From: Blautia glucerasea
GTDB taxonomy: Bacteria > Bacillota > Clostridia > Lachnospirales > Lachnospiraceae
Assembly: GCF_013304385.1 (NCBI RefSeq)
Contig: NZ_JAAITU010000022.1
Coordinates: forward strand, 1-60,197
Length of the DNA stretch: 60,197 nucleotides
Direction of reading: 5' to 3'
The translations under genes were made by a program, and so were the position numbers. How positions within the stretch are numbered: the first letter of the stretch is position 1; each line of letters opens with the position of its first letter. This document shows, piece by piece, positions 24,681 through 32,570 of this stretch. Under the pieces are notes generated by a model. It ran no database searches and had not been told where the DNA came from. It worked only from the letters and a program-made list of their open reading frames with translations.

Positions 24681-25911
24681 GGACTTAAATCCGGCAGAGT
24701 ACAATCCCCGTAAAAGATTAAAGCCGGGGGACAAGGAGTATGAAAAGATTAAGCATTCTATTGAAGAATTTGGATTTGCTGACCCTGTAGTGGTTAATTC
24801 CGATATGACAATTATCGGAGGTCACCAGAGGGTAACAGTAGCAGCTGCACTTGGTTATACGGAAGTACCGTGTGCGATTGTGGAAGTCAGCAAAACTCAG
24901 GAAAAGGCACTCAACATTGCGTTGAATAAGATTTCAGGCGAATGGAATCAGGAACTGTTGGCAGATTTGATTCAGGACTTGCAGGACTCGGATTTTGATG
25001 TCGGGTTTACAGGATTTGAACCGCCGGAGATTGAACAGCTTTTTTCAAAGGTACATGACAAAAAGGTAAAAGAAGATGATTTCAATGTAGAAGCAGAATT
25101 GAAAAAACCAACAGTGGCACAGACAGGTGATGTGTGGCTCCTGGGCAAACACCGTGTTATCTGTGGCGATTCTATTTTGCCGGAAACATACAACATCCTT
25201 ATGGATGGAAGGAAAGCAAATCTGATTCTGACAGATCCACCGTACAATGTAGATGTGGAGGAGACTGCCGGAAAGATTAAGAATGACAATATGGCGGATG
25301 AAGATTTTTACAAATTCCTCTTTGCTGCCTTTGTGAATATGGAACAGAACATGGAGGACGATGCTTCTATCTATGTATTCCATGCGGATACCGAGGGATT
25401 GAATTTCAGAAAGGCGTTTGCGGATGCCGGGTTCAAATTATCGGGATGCTGTATTTGGAAAAAGAATGCACTGGTGCTTGGACGCAGTCCTTATCAGTGG
25501 CAGCATGAACCGTGTCTGTTCGGATGGAAGAAAGGCGGTAAGCATCAGTGGTATTCCGACAGGAAGCAGACCACCATTTGGGAATATGACCGTCCGAAGG
25601 CATCCAAAGACCATCCGACCATGAAGCCGATTGCTCTGATGGCATACCCGGTACAGAATTCTTCCATGATGGGATGTGTGGTTCTGGACCCGTTTCTTGG
25701 TTCCGGTTCGACACTTATGGCTTGTGAACAGACAGGGCGTATTTGCTATGGTGTGGAACTGGAAGAGAAATTTGTGGATGTCATCGTCAACCGCTATATG
25801 GAGATGAAAGGCTCTGCGGATGAAGTTTTTGTTATCAGAAATAATGTGAAAATTCCATATTGGGATTTAGGGAAGGAAGGTGAAGCCAATGCAACAGCTG
25901 ACCTTCCTTGA
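24646..25911 (+). CDS. ParB-domain DNA N6/N4 methyltransferase
   Basis: A 421-residue fusion: an N-terminal ParB/Srx-like nuclease domain (LNPAEYNPR; IIGGHQRVTVAAALG) and a C-terminal beta-class DNA amino-methyltransferase with DPPY (197-200) and the SAM motif FLGSGST (350-356). Such phage enzymes methylate adenine or cytosine amino groups, usually without a partner restriction enzyme, and none is seen here. It probably protects phage DNA from host restriction or marks it for packaging. Confidence 0.88.
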   Translation: MKTAKLSVLPIKDLNPAEYNPRKRLKPGDKEYEKIKHSIEEFGFADPVVVNSDMTIIGGHQRVTVAAALGYTEVPCAIVEVSKTQEKALNIALNKISGEWNQELLADLIQDLQDSDFDVGFTGFEPPEIEQLFSKVHDKKVKEDDFNVEAELKKPTVAQTGDVWLLGKHRVICGDSILPETYNILMDGRKANLILTDPPYNVDVEETAGKIKNDNMADEDFYKFLFAAFVNMEQNMEDDASIYVFHADTEGLNFRKAFADAGFKLSGCCIWKKNALVLGRSPYQWQHEPCLFGWKKGGKHQWYSDRKQTTIWEYDRPKASKDHPTMKPIALMAYPVQNSSMMGCVVLDPFLGSGSTLMACEQTGRICYGVELEEKFVDVIVNRYMEMKGSADEVFVIRNNVKIPYWDLGKEGEANATADLP

Positions 25912-27283
25912 TTTATGTTCAGGCATAGGAGGTTTCAGACTTGGTCTGGAATCTGCCGGCCATAAGTGTATCGGTTATTGTGAATATGACAGATTTGCGA
26001 GGGCTTCCTATGAAGCAATGTACGACACGGAAGGAGAGTGGAAAGCAGATGATGTCACAAAACTTAAATCAGAAGATGTCCCCTATGCAGACATCTGGTG
26101 TTTCGGATTCCCATGCCAGGATATCTCCGTTGCAGGAAAACAGCGGGGACTTGTCGGAGAGCGAAGTGGGATATATTACAACATTATTGACCTCATCAAA
26201 GGCAAAGAAGAAAGTGATAAGCCCACATACCTTCTTGTTGAGAACGTTAAGAACCTGTTATCAATTAATTCAGGCTTCGACTTTGCCAGCGTTCTGTCTG
26301 AAATGGACGAAGCGGGGTATGACTGTCGGTGGCAGGTGCTTAATTCAAAAGACTTCGGAGTCCCCCAAAACAGGGAGCGTGTGTTCATTATCGCAAATCT
26401 TAGAAGCCGAGGTGGACGAGAAATATTACCTCTCTGCGGAGAAAACGCAGCAACTCTTAACCAACTTGTAGGTGGGATGCAGGGATACCGTGTATATGGC
26501 ACGGATGGCATATCAGCTACCCTCGTTGGAAATGCTGGAGGTGTGGGCGCCAAGACAGGCTTGTATCTTATGGGTAATCTGAATCCGAGTGGTCACGGTC
26601 AGGGTGGAAATGTCTATCATGAAGACGGAATTGCACCAACGGTTACTGTAAACAAAGGCTGTGGCACGAGAATATTTATTGATCAGAGCAATCATGCTCC
26701 AAAGCTGACGGAAAATGCCAGATGCATAACTGCAAGGTATACTTCCGGGATGGTAAATCATACTGCAATGAATTCTGCAGTTATGGAAGTGCATCCGGTT
26801 CTGACACCAGAACGTATGGAGAAAAGGCAGAATGGCAGACGGATGAAAGAAGATGGAGAGCCGATGTTTACGCTTACCTCACAGGACAGACATGGTGTGT
26901 TTGTGTGTGAGAAAGTGCAGCAGAATGAGGAAACCATGCTTCGTGTCAGAAATGGTACAAAACAGGGGTATGACGAAGCACACGTTGGTGATGGTATCAG
27001 CCTTGCATATCCTGAGAGTGATACCAGAAGGGGAAGGGTTGGAAAAGGCTGTTCCCAGACATTAGATTGCTCCGGGCAAATGGGGACTCTTATGAAGTGC
27101 GGAAGAATCCGCAGGCTCACTCCGAGAGAGTGTTTCCGTCTGCAAGGTTTCCCGGATGTTTTATTTGATAAAGCAGCATCTGTTAATTCGGATGCACAGC
27201 TTTACAAACAGGCAGGGAATGCGGTGACCGCTACTGTGGCATTTGCGGTGGCAATGTCACTGCCGGAATCACGGGAAAATTAG
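25889..27283 (+). CDS. DNA cytosine-5 methyltransferase
   Basis: A 464-residue C5-methyltransferase with motif I DLCSGIGGFRLGL, motif IV GFPCQDIS (catalytic Cys76), motif VI VENVKNL, motif VIII QNRERVF, a long target-recognition region and motifs IX-X (RLTPRECFRLQGFP, KQAGNAVT). ATG 25889 has an AGGAAGG site 8 nt upstream; GTG 25880 is in frame but less suited. It overlaps the preceding methyltransferase by 23 nt, so the two are co-expressed. No cognate endonuclease is present. Confidence 0.9.
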   Translation: MQQLTFLDLCSGIGGFRLGLESAGHKCIGYCEYDRFARASYEAMYDTEGEWKADDVTKLKSEDVPYADIWCFGFPCQDISVAGKQRGLVGERSGIYYNIIDLIKGKEESDKPTYLLVENVKNLLSINSGFDFASVLSEMDEAGYDCRWQVLNSKDFGVPQNRERVFIIANLRSRGGREILPLCGENAATLNQLVGGMQGYRVYGTDGISATLVGNAGGVGAKTGLYLMGNLNPSGHGQGGNVYHEDGIAPTVTVNKGCGTRIFIDQSNHAPKLTENARCITARYTSGMVNHTAMNSAVMEVHPVLTPERMEKRQNGRRMKEDGEPMFTLTSQDRHGVFVCEKVQQNEETMLRVRNGTKQGYDEAHVGDGISLAYPESDTRRGRVGKGCSQTLDCSGQMGTLMKCGRIRRLTPRECFRLQGFPDVLFDKAASVNSDAQLYKQAGNAVTATVAFAVAMSLPESREN

Positions 27284-27355
27284 TGAATAAATAACTTGCT
27301 ATTTCCTCCATTCAGAGTGATATATGTAGTACCAAATTGAATGGAGGAAAAGCAA

Positions 27356-28114
27356 ATGAAGGTAAAAACAACAGCAGAAAACAGAAAAGACGTTGTGAAA
27401 GCGATGGAGGAAATCCTTAATGTAAAAGCAAAATATCAGGGACCACCATCTTTTGGATACAAGGTCGGGGAGTATACAGTGGATCGTGATGGCAACGTGG
27501 AACACGAATCCGAGGAGGCAGCACTTACCATGCAGAATGAATTAGTAGCGAGAGGTTTTGCTGAAGGCGAAACAGACAGACTTAACATTGGGATTCCGAT
27601 AGAGGGATTCACAGCAGAGGGTATTAAAAACCTCATTTACATGATTCACAGCAAACAGTACCTTTTGGAAAAAGCAGTTGGAAAAGAGGTATTCAGAATT
27701 TCCGATAAGCTGGTAGAGAGACTGGATGCGGAAGAAAACATACCGCTTGAGCAAGTGATACAGATTGCGGAAGAAGAAAGTATAGAGGGGCTTGCCTTTG
27801 GGGAGGACAGAATATTTTTCTGCGGATTTCTGCTGAACGAGGATGAAGCGAGAGCCTATGCTGAATTGGCAGCTTGTATGGCAAAGACGGCAAAGGAAGC
27901 AAAGCGAGTAAGTCCAAAGGCTACCATCGAAGAAAATGAAAAATATTACATGAGAGTCTGGCTTGTCAGAATTGGTCTTGGAGGTAAGGACGGAAAGGAC
28001 ACGAGGAAGGTATTTCTTTCCAGATTGAAAGGGCATACCGCATTCCGAACCGAGGAAGATAAGGAAAAATGGAAAGAACGAAACAGTAAGAAATCCACCG
28101 AACCTGCTGAATAG
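27356..28114 (+). CDS. Unknown protein sharing a C-terminal module with the amidoligase
   Basis: A 252-residue protein of unknown function. The N-terminal part is acidic and helical. Residues about 175-231 (MAKT to HTAFR) align with the C-terminus of the amidoligase encoded next: SPK, ENxKYxMRxWLxRxG, and LxGxTAFR recur in order. ATG 27356 follows GGAGG with good spacing. Relatives are sometimes labelled virulence-related protein, which has no functional basis I can see. The shared tail suggests a common partner or a modification unit. Confidence 0.6.
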   Translation: MKVKTTAENRKDVVKAMEEILNVKAKYQGPPSFGYKVGEYTVDRDGNVEHESEEAALTMQNELVARGFAEGETDRLNIGIPIEGFTAEGIKNLIYMIHSKQYLLEKAVGKEVFRISDKLVERLDAEENIPLEQVIQIAEEESIEGLAFGEDRIFFCGFLLNEDEARAYAELAACMAKTAKEAKRVSPKATIEENEKYYMRVWLVRIGLGGKDGKDTRKVFLSRLKGHTAFRTEEDKEKWKERNSKKSTEPAE

Positions 28115-28276
28115 CAGAGGGGTGGATTTTGCCATAAAATACACAATTTCATATGGATATGAGCAGTAAATATTTGTGTACATTATGCCTCCGAATTAAC
28201 TGGATAATATGTGCTTTTAGAGCGAATATGTACCTACCGAAAGGGAAAACAAACAGCCGAAAGGAAGGTACATAGA

Positions 28277-29218
28277 ATGAACGAAAAAACAAGAATCCAA
28301 ATTGAGGAAATGAAAAAACAGACCATTGGGGTTGAGGTGGAGATGTACAACATCACAAGGGAAAAGGCAGCGAGAACGATTGCAGAGTATTTTCATACCG
28401 AAGGAACGGTAAAGTACATTGGAGGAAGCTACAGCGCATGGGCATGCAAGGACAATAAGGGAAGAGAATGGAAAATCACAAGAGATTCAAGCATTCAGGC
28501 AGCTTCCGATGACGAGAAGGCAGAACTTGGAACACCGATTCTTACCTACGAGGACATTCCAGATTTGCAGGAGATTTTAAGACAGCTGAGACATAAGGGA
28601 GCAAAAAGCGACCCTGCCCATATGTGCGGAGTACACATTCACATCGGACTGAATGGCCACACTCCAAAGAGCCTCAGAAACCTTGCGAACATCATGGCAA
28701 GCCACGAAAGCCTTTTGATTTCCGCAATGAGACTTGACCGAAACCGAATCAACAGATACTGTAGAACGGTTGACCCTTCCTTCCTTGAAAGGCTGAACAG
28801 AAGAAAGCCAAAGACAATGGAACAGCTTGCAGACATTTGGTACGAAGGAGTATGGGGCAGCAGAAATCAGCATTACAACGATTCAAGATACAGAATGCTG
28901 AATTACCACGCTTGCTTCACACATAAAACCATCGAGTTCAGATGCTTCCAATTTGCCAACGCTGGCAACGGAAGAAAGGGCGGTTTACACGCAGGAGAAC
29001 TTAAGAGTTACATACAGCTTTGCCTCGCACTCAGCCAGATGGCGAAAACGGTAGCGAGTGCCAGCCCGAAACAGCCACAGGTTGAAAATCCAAAATACGC
29101 AATGAGAACATGGCTTTTGAGACTCGGCTTCATCGGAGATGAATTTGCAACAGCAAGAGACATCCTTACCAAAAACCTTGAAGGGGATACAGCCTTCAGA
29201 CACGGCAGAGCAGCTTGA
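28277..29218 (+). CDS. Phage amidoligase, glutamine-synthetase-like
   Basis: A 313-residue Amidoligase_2-type enzyme of the COOH-NH2 ligase superfamily. Visible are GVEVEMY near the start (metal/ATP Glu residues, about 18-24), HMCGVHIHIGLNG (about 115-127) and KTIEFRCF. The family makes ATP-dependent amide bonds to glutamate-like carboxylates. The C-terminal ~58 residues form a module shared with the preceding gene. It lies beside a gamma-glutamylcyclotransferase-like gene, a linkage reported for phage amidoligases. The substrate could be a peptide, peptidoglycan fragment or capsid protein; unknown. Confidence 0.85.
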   Translation: MNEKTRIQIEEMKKQTIGVEVEMYNITREKAARTIAEYFHTEGTVKYIGGSYSAWACKDNKGREWKITRDSSIQAASDDEKAELGTPILTYEDIPDLQEILRQLRHKGAKSDPAHMCGVHIHIGLNGHTPKSLRNLANIMASHESLLISAMRLDRNRINRYCRTVDPSFLERLNRRKPKTMEQLADIWYEGVWGSRNQHYNDSRYRMLNYHACFTHKTIEFRCFQFANAGNGRKGGLHAGELKSYIQLCLALSQMAKTVASASPKQPQVENPKYAMRTWLLRLGFIGDEFATARDILTKNLEGDTAFRHGRAA

Positions 29219-29235
29219 AGGATTCAGCTTTGAGG

Positions 29236-29265
29236 CCACCGACCGCTTCGGCGGTCTTAAGGTGG
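29236..29265 (+). promoter_or_regulatory. UUCG-tetraloop hairpin between amidoligase and GGCT genes
   Basis: GACCGC and GCGGTC (29241-29256) close a cUUCGg tetraloop, one of the most stable RNA loops. CCACC and GGTGG extend the stem across a small bulge. No U-tract follows, so it is more likely an mRNA-stability or processing structure than a terminator. Confidence 0.45.
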
Positions 29266-29301
29266 TAGAAGGGAAGAACCCTTCAGAAAGGATGGACGAA
29301 T

Positions 29302-29805
29302 ATGAATAAATATTATTTAGCCTATGGCAGCAACCTGTCAATGGCACAAATGGCACAGAGATGTCCCGATGCAGTATATGTGGGGACAGCAGAACTTAAG
29401 GATTATCAGCTTCTTTTCAAAGGAAGCCAGTCAGGAAGTTATCTGACGGTTGAGCCAAAGAAGGGAAGTACGGTTCCGGTTTTGGTTTGGCGGATTAGTG
29501 AAAGGGATGAACATTACCTCGACCGCTACGAAGGTTGCCCATCATTTTATTACAAGAAAATGATGAGGGTGGAAATACAACCCTTTATTGGCGAGAAGGT
29601 AAACGGTGGAACGGAAGCAATTATTTATATCATGCATGAGGACAGACCGCTCGGATGCCCGACAAAGCATTATTATGATGTTTGCCTTGAGGGGTACTGC
29701 CGATTTGGATTTAAACAGACGGTTCTTGAACAGGCTCTTTACGACAGCGTTGGAAAAAGAGTCGGACAGCATTTACTGAAGGAGGTCGGATATTATTATG
29801 AGTAG
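29302..29805 (+). CDS. Gamma-glutamylcyclotransferase-like (AIG2) protein
   Basis: A 167-residue GGCT/AIG2-fold protein. The YGSNL motif (residues 8-12) and an acidic catalytic candidate in YLDRYEGCPSFYYK match the family. It would cleave or cyclise gamma-glutamyl amides and could undo or trim the product of the neighbouring amidoligase. AAAGGATG precedes the ATG. Its 3' end overlaps the DUF4314-like frame by 8 nt. Confidence 0.85.
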   Translation: MNKYYLAYGSNLSMAQMAQRCPDAVYVGTAELKDYQLLFKGSQSGSYLTVEPKKGSTVPVLVWRISERDEHYLDRYEGCPSFYYKKMMRVEIQPFIGEKVNGGTEAIIYIMHEDRPLGCPTKHYYDVCLEGYCRFGFKQTVLEQALYDSVGKRVGQHLLKEVGYYYE

Positions 29806-30024
29806 CATGAGATTTCCAAGCAGAGAAGAAGTGGAGAAGGTGCGGAATGAGTATCCTAAAGGATGCCGTGTGGTTCTTGAGCGGATGGATGATATGCAAG
29901 CACCGCCAATTGGAACGGAAGGAACAGTAAGGGGTGTGGATGACACAGGTTCCATAATGGTTAAATGGGATAACGGAGCAGTCTTCATGTAGTTTATGGG
30001 GAAGACCGATGCAGAAAAATTTAG
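29798..30024 (+). pseudogene. DUF4314-like gene with a one-base deletion
   Basis: The frame from 29798 encodes a DUF4314-like protein (GCRVVLERMDD, PIGTEGTVRGVDDTG, IMVKWDNG) but stops early at 29990-29992 after GAVFM. Reading in the frame one base earlier from 29977 restores SSLHVVYGEDRCRKI and a stop at 30022-30024, the typical C-terminus of this family. One base near 29976 seems to be missing. It is either a real frameshift mutation or a sequencing error. A 64-residue truncated product may still be made. Confidence 0.65.
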
Positions 30025-30033
30025 GAGGCAGAT

Positions 30034-30213
30034 ATGGAGCAGATAACAACCATTTGCTACGGGAAAAAGGATACATGGCAGTCAAGGGAGGAGGCACAAG
30101 CCTTCTTCCTGAAAGCGATGGCAGGTTCGGAAGGAAGCGAGCAGGAGAGATGTGCCACCATATATACACAGCTTTGTCTGGGAATGACTGAGTGCAGGGA
30201 TGAGGTGGACTGA
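30034..30213 (+). CDS. Small conserved phage protein, 59 residues
   Basis: ATG 30034 follows AGGAGG. The protein begins MEQITTICYGKKDTW and has a helical acidic centre (SREEAQAFFLKAM) and a Cys-containing tail. I recall similar short proteins in Lachnospiraceae phages. Its TGA overlaps the ATG of the next gene in TGATG. Function unknown. Confidence 0.6.
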   Translation: MEQITTICYGKKDTWQSREEAQAFFLKAMAGSEGSEQERCATIYTQLCLGMTECRDEVD

Positions 30214-30389
30214 TGACAGAAAAAATAAAAGAGCAGATACTTGCTGTCAGGGCTACGGGGCGGACCAATATGTTTGACACCAATATGGTTCAGGTAATTG
30301 CAAACGAGATGAAGTTTTATGAACTTGTGATTTTCATTGAGGAACACAAGGGAGATTATGCAAAATTCATACTAACAGGCGAGTGTTAA
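30213..30389 (+). CDS. DUF5049-like small phage protein
   Basis: A 58-residue protein (MTEKIKEQILAVRATG, TNMFDTNMVQVIANEM, YAKFILTGEC) matching my memory of DUF5049, often encoded just before terminase. It is translationally coupled to the previous small gene by TGATG overlap. Function unknown. Confidence 0.65.
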   Translation: MTEKIKEQILAVRATGRTNMFDTNMVQVIANEMKFYELVIFIEEHKGDYAKFILTGEC

Positions 30390-30408
30390 TATAACCAATT
30401 TATACAGC

Positions 30409-30436
30409 AAAGGATTCCTACGGGAGTCCTTTTTTT
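30409..30436 (+). terminator. Terminator before the packaging genes
   Basis: AAAGGA (30409-30414) pairs with TCCTTT (30427-30432), with a C/G-rich loop region and TTTTT following. It may attenuate transcription from the methylase/amidoligase block into terminase. Confidence 0.6.
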
Positions 30437-30462
30437 GATGCCATGAAACGGAGGTGAGGACA

Positions 30463-30942
30463 GTGGCACAGAGAGGACGTAAGCCAAAGCCTACGGCAGT
30501 AAAGGTGTTGGAGGGCAATCCGGGCAAGAGAAGCCTTAATACGGCCGAACCGAAGCCTGAAAAGAAAGCACCACGCTGTCCGTCATGGCTTGAGGATGAA
30601 GCGAAAAAAGAATGGAAGAGGATGAGCAAGCAGCTGGAGCAGTTGGGGATTCTCACGGAGATTGATATGGCTGCCTTTGCCGGATACTGTCAGGCATATG
30701 CGAGGTGGAAAGAAGCAGAGGAATTTATCACGCAGCATGGAACGATTGTGAAGACTCCGAGTGGCTATTGGCAGCAGGTGCCACAGGTATCCATTGCACA
30801 GACCTATCTTAAGATTATGAATAAATTTTGTGAACAGTTCGGACTTACTCCTTCTGCGAGAAGCAGAATTGTTGCAGATACAGCTGAGGACAAAGAAAGT
30901 GATGAGATGGAACTTCTCTTGATTAAGGGAGGTGGCAGATAA
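30463..30942 (+). CDS. terS: Terminase small subunit, P27 family
   Basis: A 159-residue protein with the P27-family N-terminus (RGRKPKP, VLEGNPGKR) and the helical body (CPSWLEDEAKKEWKRM, SIAQTYLKIMNKFCEQFGLTPSAR). It recognises phage DNA for packaging together with TerL. GTG 30463 lies 7 nt after GGAGGTG; a GTG at 30454 inside the ribosome site was rejected. Its last base is the first of the terL start codon. Confidence 0.88.
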   Translation: MAQRGRKPKPTAVKVLEGNPGKRSLNTAEPKPEKKAPRCPSWLEDEAKKEWKRMSKQLEQLGILTEIDMAAFAGYCQAYARWKEAEEFITQHGTIVKTPSGYWQQVPQVSIAQTYLKIMNKFCEQFGLTPSARSRIVADTAEDKESDEMELLLIKGGGR

Positions 30943-32489
30943 TGTATGATGTGACAAAAGCGGATCATGCGGTCAACTTTATCAATTGTCTGAAGCACAC
31001 CAAAGGGAAATGGAGGGGAGTTCCGTTTGAACTTCTCTCCTGGCAGGATGAGATTATCCGCACATTATTTGGTACGGTTAAGGAAAATGGCTACAGGCAG
31101 TACAATACCTGCTACTGTGAGATTCCGAAGAAAAATGGAAAGTCGGAACTGGCGGCTGCCATTGCATTATATATGACCTGCGGTGACGGGGAATGGGGAG
31201 CAGAAGTGTATGGCTGTGCTTCCGACCGCCAACAGGCATCTATTGTATTTGATGTGGCTGTGGATATGGTGGATCAGTGTCCTGCTTTGAAAAAGAGAAT
31301 TAAACCAGTGATGTCGGTTAAGAGGCTTGTGTATAAACCGACCAACAGCTTCTATCAGGTGTTATCAGCTGAAGCATATACCAAGCATGGTCTGAACGTA
31401 CACGCTGTTATTTTTGATGAACTTCATGCACAGCCGAACAGAGAACTTTTTGACGTTATGACAAAAGGCTCCGGTGATGCCAGAACACAGCCTTTATATT
31501 TTCTGATTACTACAGCCGGAACAGACAGAAATTCGATTTGCTTTGAACAGCACCAAAAAGCTGTTGACATTATAGAGGGCAGAAAAATTGACCCGACATT
31601 CTATCCCGTGATTTATGGTGCATCCGATGAGGATGACTGGACGAGCGAAGCCACATGGTATAAAGCCAATCCTTCCCTTGGAGAAACCATCGATATTGAA
31701 AAGGTTCGAAATGCTTACATCAGTGCAAGGGAAAATGCTGCAGAAGAGAATATCTTCCGGCAGCTTCGATTAAACCAATGGGTAAAACAGTCTACCCGTT
31801 GGATGCAGATGGATAAATGGGATTCGTGTGCATTCCCCGTAAATGAGGAGGAACTTATCGGAAGAACCTGCTATGGCGGTTTAGACCTTTCGAGTACATC
31901 GGATATCACGGCATTTGTACTTGTGTTTCCACCAAGAAATGATGAAGAAAAATACATCATTTTACCATACTGCTGGATACCGGAAGATAACATGAGACTC
32001 CGTGTCAGAAGGGACCATGTTCCTTATGATGTGTGGGCAGCAGAAGGGAGTCTGGAAACCACGGAAGGAAATGTCATTCATTATGGTTTTATAGAGAAAT
32101 TTATAGAGGAACTTGGTACGAAGTACCACATAAAAGAAATTGCATTTGACCGTTGGGGTGCAACGCAGATGGTGCAGGATTTGGAAGGTATGGGATTTAC
32201 TGTTGTTCCTTTCGGGCAGGGGTATAAGGATATGAGTCCGCCAACGAAGGAACTTATGAAGCTGACACTTGAGGAGCGAATTGCCCACGGTGGGCATAAG
32301 GTTCTCCGTTGGATGATGGATAACGTGTATGTCAGACAAGACCCTGCCGGAAATATCAAAATGGATAAAGAAAAATCTACAGAGAAAATTGATGCTGCAG
32401 TCGCAACCGTCATGGCACTTGACCGTGCAATCCGTAATCAGGGAAGTGATGGCAGTGTGTACGATGCCAGAGGAATTCTGGTGTTTTAG
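30942..32489 (+). CDS. terL: Terminase large subunit
   Basis: A 515-residue packaging motor. The ATPase domain has an atypical Walker A-like CEIPKKNGKSEL and a Walker B VIFDELHAQ. The C-terminal nuclease region includes YGGLDLSSTSDITAFV (metal-binding Asp) and AFDRWGATQM. Size and layout match Terminase_1/HK97-like large subunits. Start overlaps terS. Confidence 0.93.
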   Translation: MYDVTKADHAVNFINCLKHTKGKWRGVPFELLSWQDEIIRTLFGTVKENGYRQYNTCYCEIPKKNGKSELAAAIALYMTCGDGEWGAEVYGCASDRQQASIVFDVAVDMVDQCPALKKRIKPVMSVKRLVYKPTNSFYQVLSAEAYTKHGLNVHAVIFDELHAQPNRELFDVMTKGSGDARTQPLYFLITTAGTDRNSICFEQHQKAVDIIEGRKIDPTFYPVIYGASDEDDWTSEATWYKANPSLGETIDIEKVRNAYISARENAAEENIFRQLRLNQWVKQSTRWMQMDKWDSCAFPVNEEELIGRTCYGGLDLSSTSDITAFVLVFPPRNDEEKYIILPYCWIPEDNMRLRVRRDHVPYDVWAAEGSLETTEGNVIHYGFIEKFIEELGTKYHIKEIAFDRWGATQMVQDLEGMGFTVVPFGQGYKDMSPPTKELMKLTLEERIAHGGHKVLRWMMDNVYVRQDPAGNIKMDKEKSTEKIDAAVATVMALDRAIRNQGSDGSVYDARGILVF

Positions 32490-32498
32490 GAGGATGAC

Positions 32499-32567
32499 AT
32501 GATTTTGGTCAGCATATTAGGCTTCTTTCTCATAAGGGAAGCAATCAATCAGGCATTGGAGGGATAG
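32499..32567 (+). CDS. 22-residue hydrophobic peptide between TerL and portal
   Basis: ATG 32499 follows TTAGGAGG. The encoded peptide begins MILVSILGFFLI and ends with a short polar helix, so it could insert in a membrane. It lies tightly between terL and portal, 3 nt before the portal start. Function unknown. Confidence 0.5.
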   Translation: MILVSILGFFLIREAINQALEG

Positions 32568-32570
32568 CAG

